This document shows positions 62,141-64,000 of a stretch of DNA of 64,000 bases, piece by piece. The notes beneath the pieces were generated by a model. It was not told where the DNA came from, made no database searches, and saw only the letters and a list, made by a program, of their open reading frames with translations. This DNA is from Flavobacterium sp. N2820 (GTDB lineage Bacteria; Bacteroidota; Bacteroidia; Flavobacteriales; Flavobacteriaceae): contig NZ_CP110008.1 of NCBI RefSeq assembly GCF_025947285.1, positions 372,001 through 436,000 on the forward strand, given 5' to 3'. Position numbers and translations under genes: made by a program. How positions within the stretch are numbered: the first letter of the stretch is position 1; the number at the start of each line of letters is the position of its first letter.

Positions 62141-63442
62141 TTGACATTGCAACCAACCAAAAAAATACTCATCATATCATATTACTGGCCACCAGCAGGA
62201 GGTCCAGGTGTACAACGTTGGTTGAAATTTGTCAAATATTTACCTGATTTTAATATTGAACCGCATGTTTATATTCCTAAAAACCCAACGTATCCTTTAA
62301 TTGACGAAAAACTATTAAGTGAAGTTTCAGATAAAGCAACAATTATAAGACAACCGATTTTTGAACCTTACGGATTGGCTTCAATTTTTTCAAAGAATAA
62401 AACCAAAAAAATCAGTTCTGGAATTATTCCGAATCAAAAAAAGCAATCGTTTGTAGAAAAAGCAATGCTTTGGATTCGTGGCAACGTTTTTATTCCTGAT
62501 GCACGCGTTTTTTGGGTGAAACCTTCGGTTAAGTTTTTGAAAGAATACCTCCAAGAACACCAAATCGATACGATAATTACGACTGGTCCACCGCACAGTT
62601 TACATTTGATTGGTTTACAGTTAAAAAAAGAACTAAATATCACTTGGTTGGCCGATTTTCGTGATCCTTGGACTACAATTGGATATCACAAACAATTAAA
62701 ATTAAGTTCGTGGTCAGCCAAGAAACATAAAGATTTGGAGAAAGAAGTCATGACGACTTGTGATCAACTTTTAGTAACTTCACCAACCACAAAAACCGAA
62801 TTTGAATCCATTACTTCAAAGCCAATTGAAGTGATTACGAATGGTTATGACACGGAGAAAGTGAATAAAAAAACATTGGATGAAAAATTCACTTTGGCAC
62901 ACATTGGTTCGTTTTTATCAGCCAGAAATCCAAGAATTTTATGGAAAGCACTGAAAGAACTAATCAAAGAAAATCCAGAATTCAAAAAACATTTCCAATT
63001 AAAATTAATAGGAGCGGTGAGTGCCGAAGTACTTCAGGCAATACAAGAGTTTAAGTTGCATAAATATGTAAATCATTTAGGTTATCTACCACACAATGAA
63101 GCGATTATAGAACAACGAAGTTCGCAAGTTTTGTTACTTATCGAAATTGATTCAGAAGAAACGAAATGCATTATTCCAGGGAAATTATTCGAATATATGG
63201 TTTCGGAGCGACCAATTATCGCTATCGGACCTGAAAATGCTGATTTTGCTCAAATCATAAAAGAAACCAATACGGGAACTTTCTTCAAATATGACGAATT
63301 AGAAGCGTTAAAAACACAAATTCTAATCTGTTTTGAACAATTTCAACAAAATAATTTAAAAGTATATCCTGTTGGTTTACAACAATACAGCAGAAAATCG
63401 TTAACTGAAAAGTTAGCCAAACTTCTGAATTCTAAATTCTAA
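62141..63442 (+). CDS. Glycosyltransferase, GT4-like, probable TTG start
   Basis: 433 residues. N-terminal Rossmann part KKILIISYYWPPAGGPGVQRWLKFVKYLPDF, IITTGPPHSLHLIGLQLKK and WLADFRDPWTTI; C-terminal domain with LAHIGSFLSARNPRILWKAL, LKLIGAVSAEV and RPIIAIGPENADFAQIIKETNTG, where the family E/D sugar-nucleotide residues lie. It adds a sugar to a lipid-linked or surface glycan; donor and acceptor are unknown. There is no in-frame ATG near the N-terminus, and an in-frame TAG at 62135 limits the start to TTG at 62141 or 62147. It leads into the flippase gene 15 bp downstream. Confidence 0.85.
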   Translation: MTLQPTKKILIISYYWPPAGGPGVQRWLKFVKYLPDFNIEPHVYIPKNPTYPLIDEKLLSEVSDKATIIRQPIFEPYGLASIFSKNKTKKISSGIIPNQKKQSFVEKAMLWIRGNVFIPDARVFWVKPSVKFLKEYLQEHQIDTIITTGPPHSLHLIGLQLKKELNITWLADFRDPWTTIGYHKQLKLSSWSAKKHKDLEKEVMTTCDQLLVTSPTTKTEFESITSKPIEVITNGYDTEKVNKKTLDEKFTLAHIGSFLSARNPRILWKALKELIKENPEFKKHFQLKLIGAVSAEVLQAIQEFKLHKYVNHLGYLPHNEAIIEQRSSQVLLLIEIDSEETKCIIPGKLFEYMVSERPIIAIGPENADFAQIIKETNTGTFFKYDELEALKTQILICFEQFQQNNLKVYPVGLQQYSRKSLTEKLAKLLNSKF

Positions 63443-63457
63443 TTTCATCCTTCAAAC

Positions 63458-64000
63458 ATGGGAATTGTCATCAAACAATCGATTAAAAACACCATCATTA
63501 CCTATATTGGTTTTGGAATTGGTGCGATTAATACCTTGTTTATGTATGGACAATTCTTGGGTGATACCTTTTATGGTTTGGTCGGATTTATTTTATCGGC
63601 GGCCAATATTATGATGCCTTTGATGGCGTTTGGCGTGCACAATACGTTGGTGAAATTCTACAATGAATATGAAACGGAAGAGAAAAAATCGCAATTTCTA
63701 ACGTTTGTTTTGGTTTTACCTTTGTTGATAATTCTTCCTGTAAGTTTGATTGGTTATTTCGGATATCATGAAATTGCCGAATTATTGTCCCAAAAAAATC
63801 CAATTGTATACAATTATGTATGGCAAATTCCAGTAATAGGACTTTGTATGGGCTATTTTGAAATTTTTTATGCCTGGGTAAAAGTACATTTGCAATCGGT
63901 TTATGGCAGTTTTGTGAAAGAAGTTTTACTTCGAATTCTAATTTCGATTTTCTTATTTGCAGTTTATTTTGATGTGATTTCGCCTCAACAATTCGTTTTT
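63458..64000 (+). CDS. Polysaccharide flippase (Wzx/MATE-like), partial, runs off the window
   Basis: The first 181 codons from the ATG at 63458 are open to the window end. The start GIVIKQSIKNTIITYIGFGIGAINTLFMYGQFLGDTFYGLVGFILSAANIMMPLMAFG is typical of oligosaccharide flippase/Wzx proteins: short basic start then paired membrane helices, with NTLVKFYNEYETEEKKSQF as a cytosolic loop. It should move lipid-linked glycans across the inner membrane, which fits the glycosyltransferase and YfhO genes just upstream. Confidence 0.85.
   Translation, partial: MGIVIKQSIKNTIITYIGFGIGAINTLFMYGQFLGDTFYGLVGFILSAANIMMPLMAFGVHNTLVKFYNEYETEEKKSQFLTFVLVLPLLIILPVSLIGYFGYHEIAELLSQKNPIVYNYVWQIPVIGLCMGYFEIFYAWVKVHLQSVYGSFVKEVLLRILISIFLFAVYFDVISPQQFVF

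Overview
The window looks like the chromosome of a member of the Flavobacteriaceae, close to Flavobacterium. The DNA is AT-rich. Many signal peptides and lipoproteins have the Bacteroidota style. The window holds a giant adhesin with a gliding-motility/type IX secretion C-terminal domain followed by PorP/SprF and OmpA partners, a DUF6452/DUF6048 pair beside rlmD, and promoters matching the Bacteroidota -7 consensus TAnnTTTG. Organism identity is inferred from gene content. No rRNA, tRNA, CRISPR array, phage or insertion sequence is visible. No gene-free gap is longer than about 260 bp.

Layout. 1-8400: L,D-transpeptidase lipoprotein, two overlapping exported proteins of unknown function, the rlmD-DUF6452-DUF6048 operon, DUF1697 and PA14 proteins. 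8500-13600: ornithine aminotransferase, a small c-type cytochrome lipoprotein, an FMN glutamate-synthase-like enzyme with a GreA-C-like partner behind a long structured leader, and a thioredoxin-fold protein. 13700-17100: pyrD, then a SatD-DUF3307 gene pair (DUF3307 is frameshifted) behind three tandem operator-like repeats, and HMG-CoA lyase. 17100-28800: P-type ATPase, guaB, two tandem CAP-domain proteins, a Kef-type antiporter with RCK domains, polysaccharide deacetylase and purB. 28800-37000: sirtuin, ECF sigma/anti-sigma pair, SpoU methyltransferase, nhaA, a carboxypeptidase-regulatory-domain protein, DEAD-box helicase, TRIC-like channel and rdgB.

37000-53500 is the surface-adhesin region. 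It starts with a LuxR-type response regulator and a convergent propeller/Y_Y_Y histidine kinase broken by a frameshift. Then come a 3243-residue adhesin (15 near-identical 102-residue repeats, one divergent repeat, then 10 x 41 and 7 x 39 residue calcium-loop repeats), a PorP/SprF protein and an OmpA/TPR protein. The last three genes probably form one secretion/adhesion operon.

53500-64000: a soluble protein resembling the C-terminal part of DUF2723 proteins, a probable small RNA on the minus strand, an alpha-oxoamine synthase (serine palmitoyltransferase-like) opposite a GNAT protein and an outer-membrane protein, then DUF4834, YfhO, a glycosyltransferase and a flippase that runs off the window, which together look like surface glycan assembly.

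The most interesting candidate system is SatD-DUF3307. SatD has the key motifs of a class III nucleotide-cyclase/GGDEF-like palm domain followed by a helix-turn-helix. It is translationally coupled to a membrane protein and preceded by a near-ideal, apparently leaderless promoter abutting three 28-bp-phased inverted repeats.
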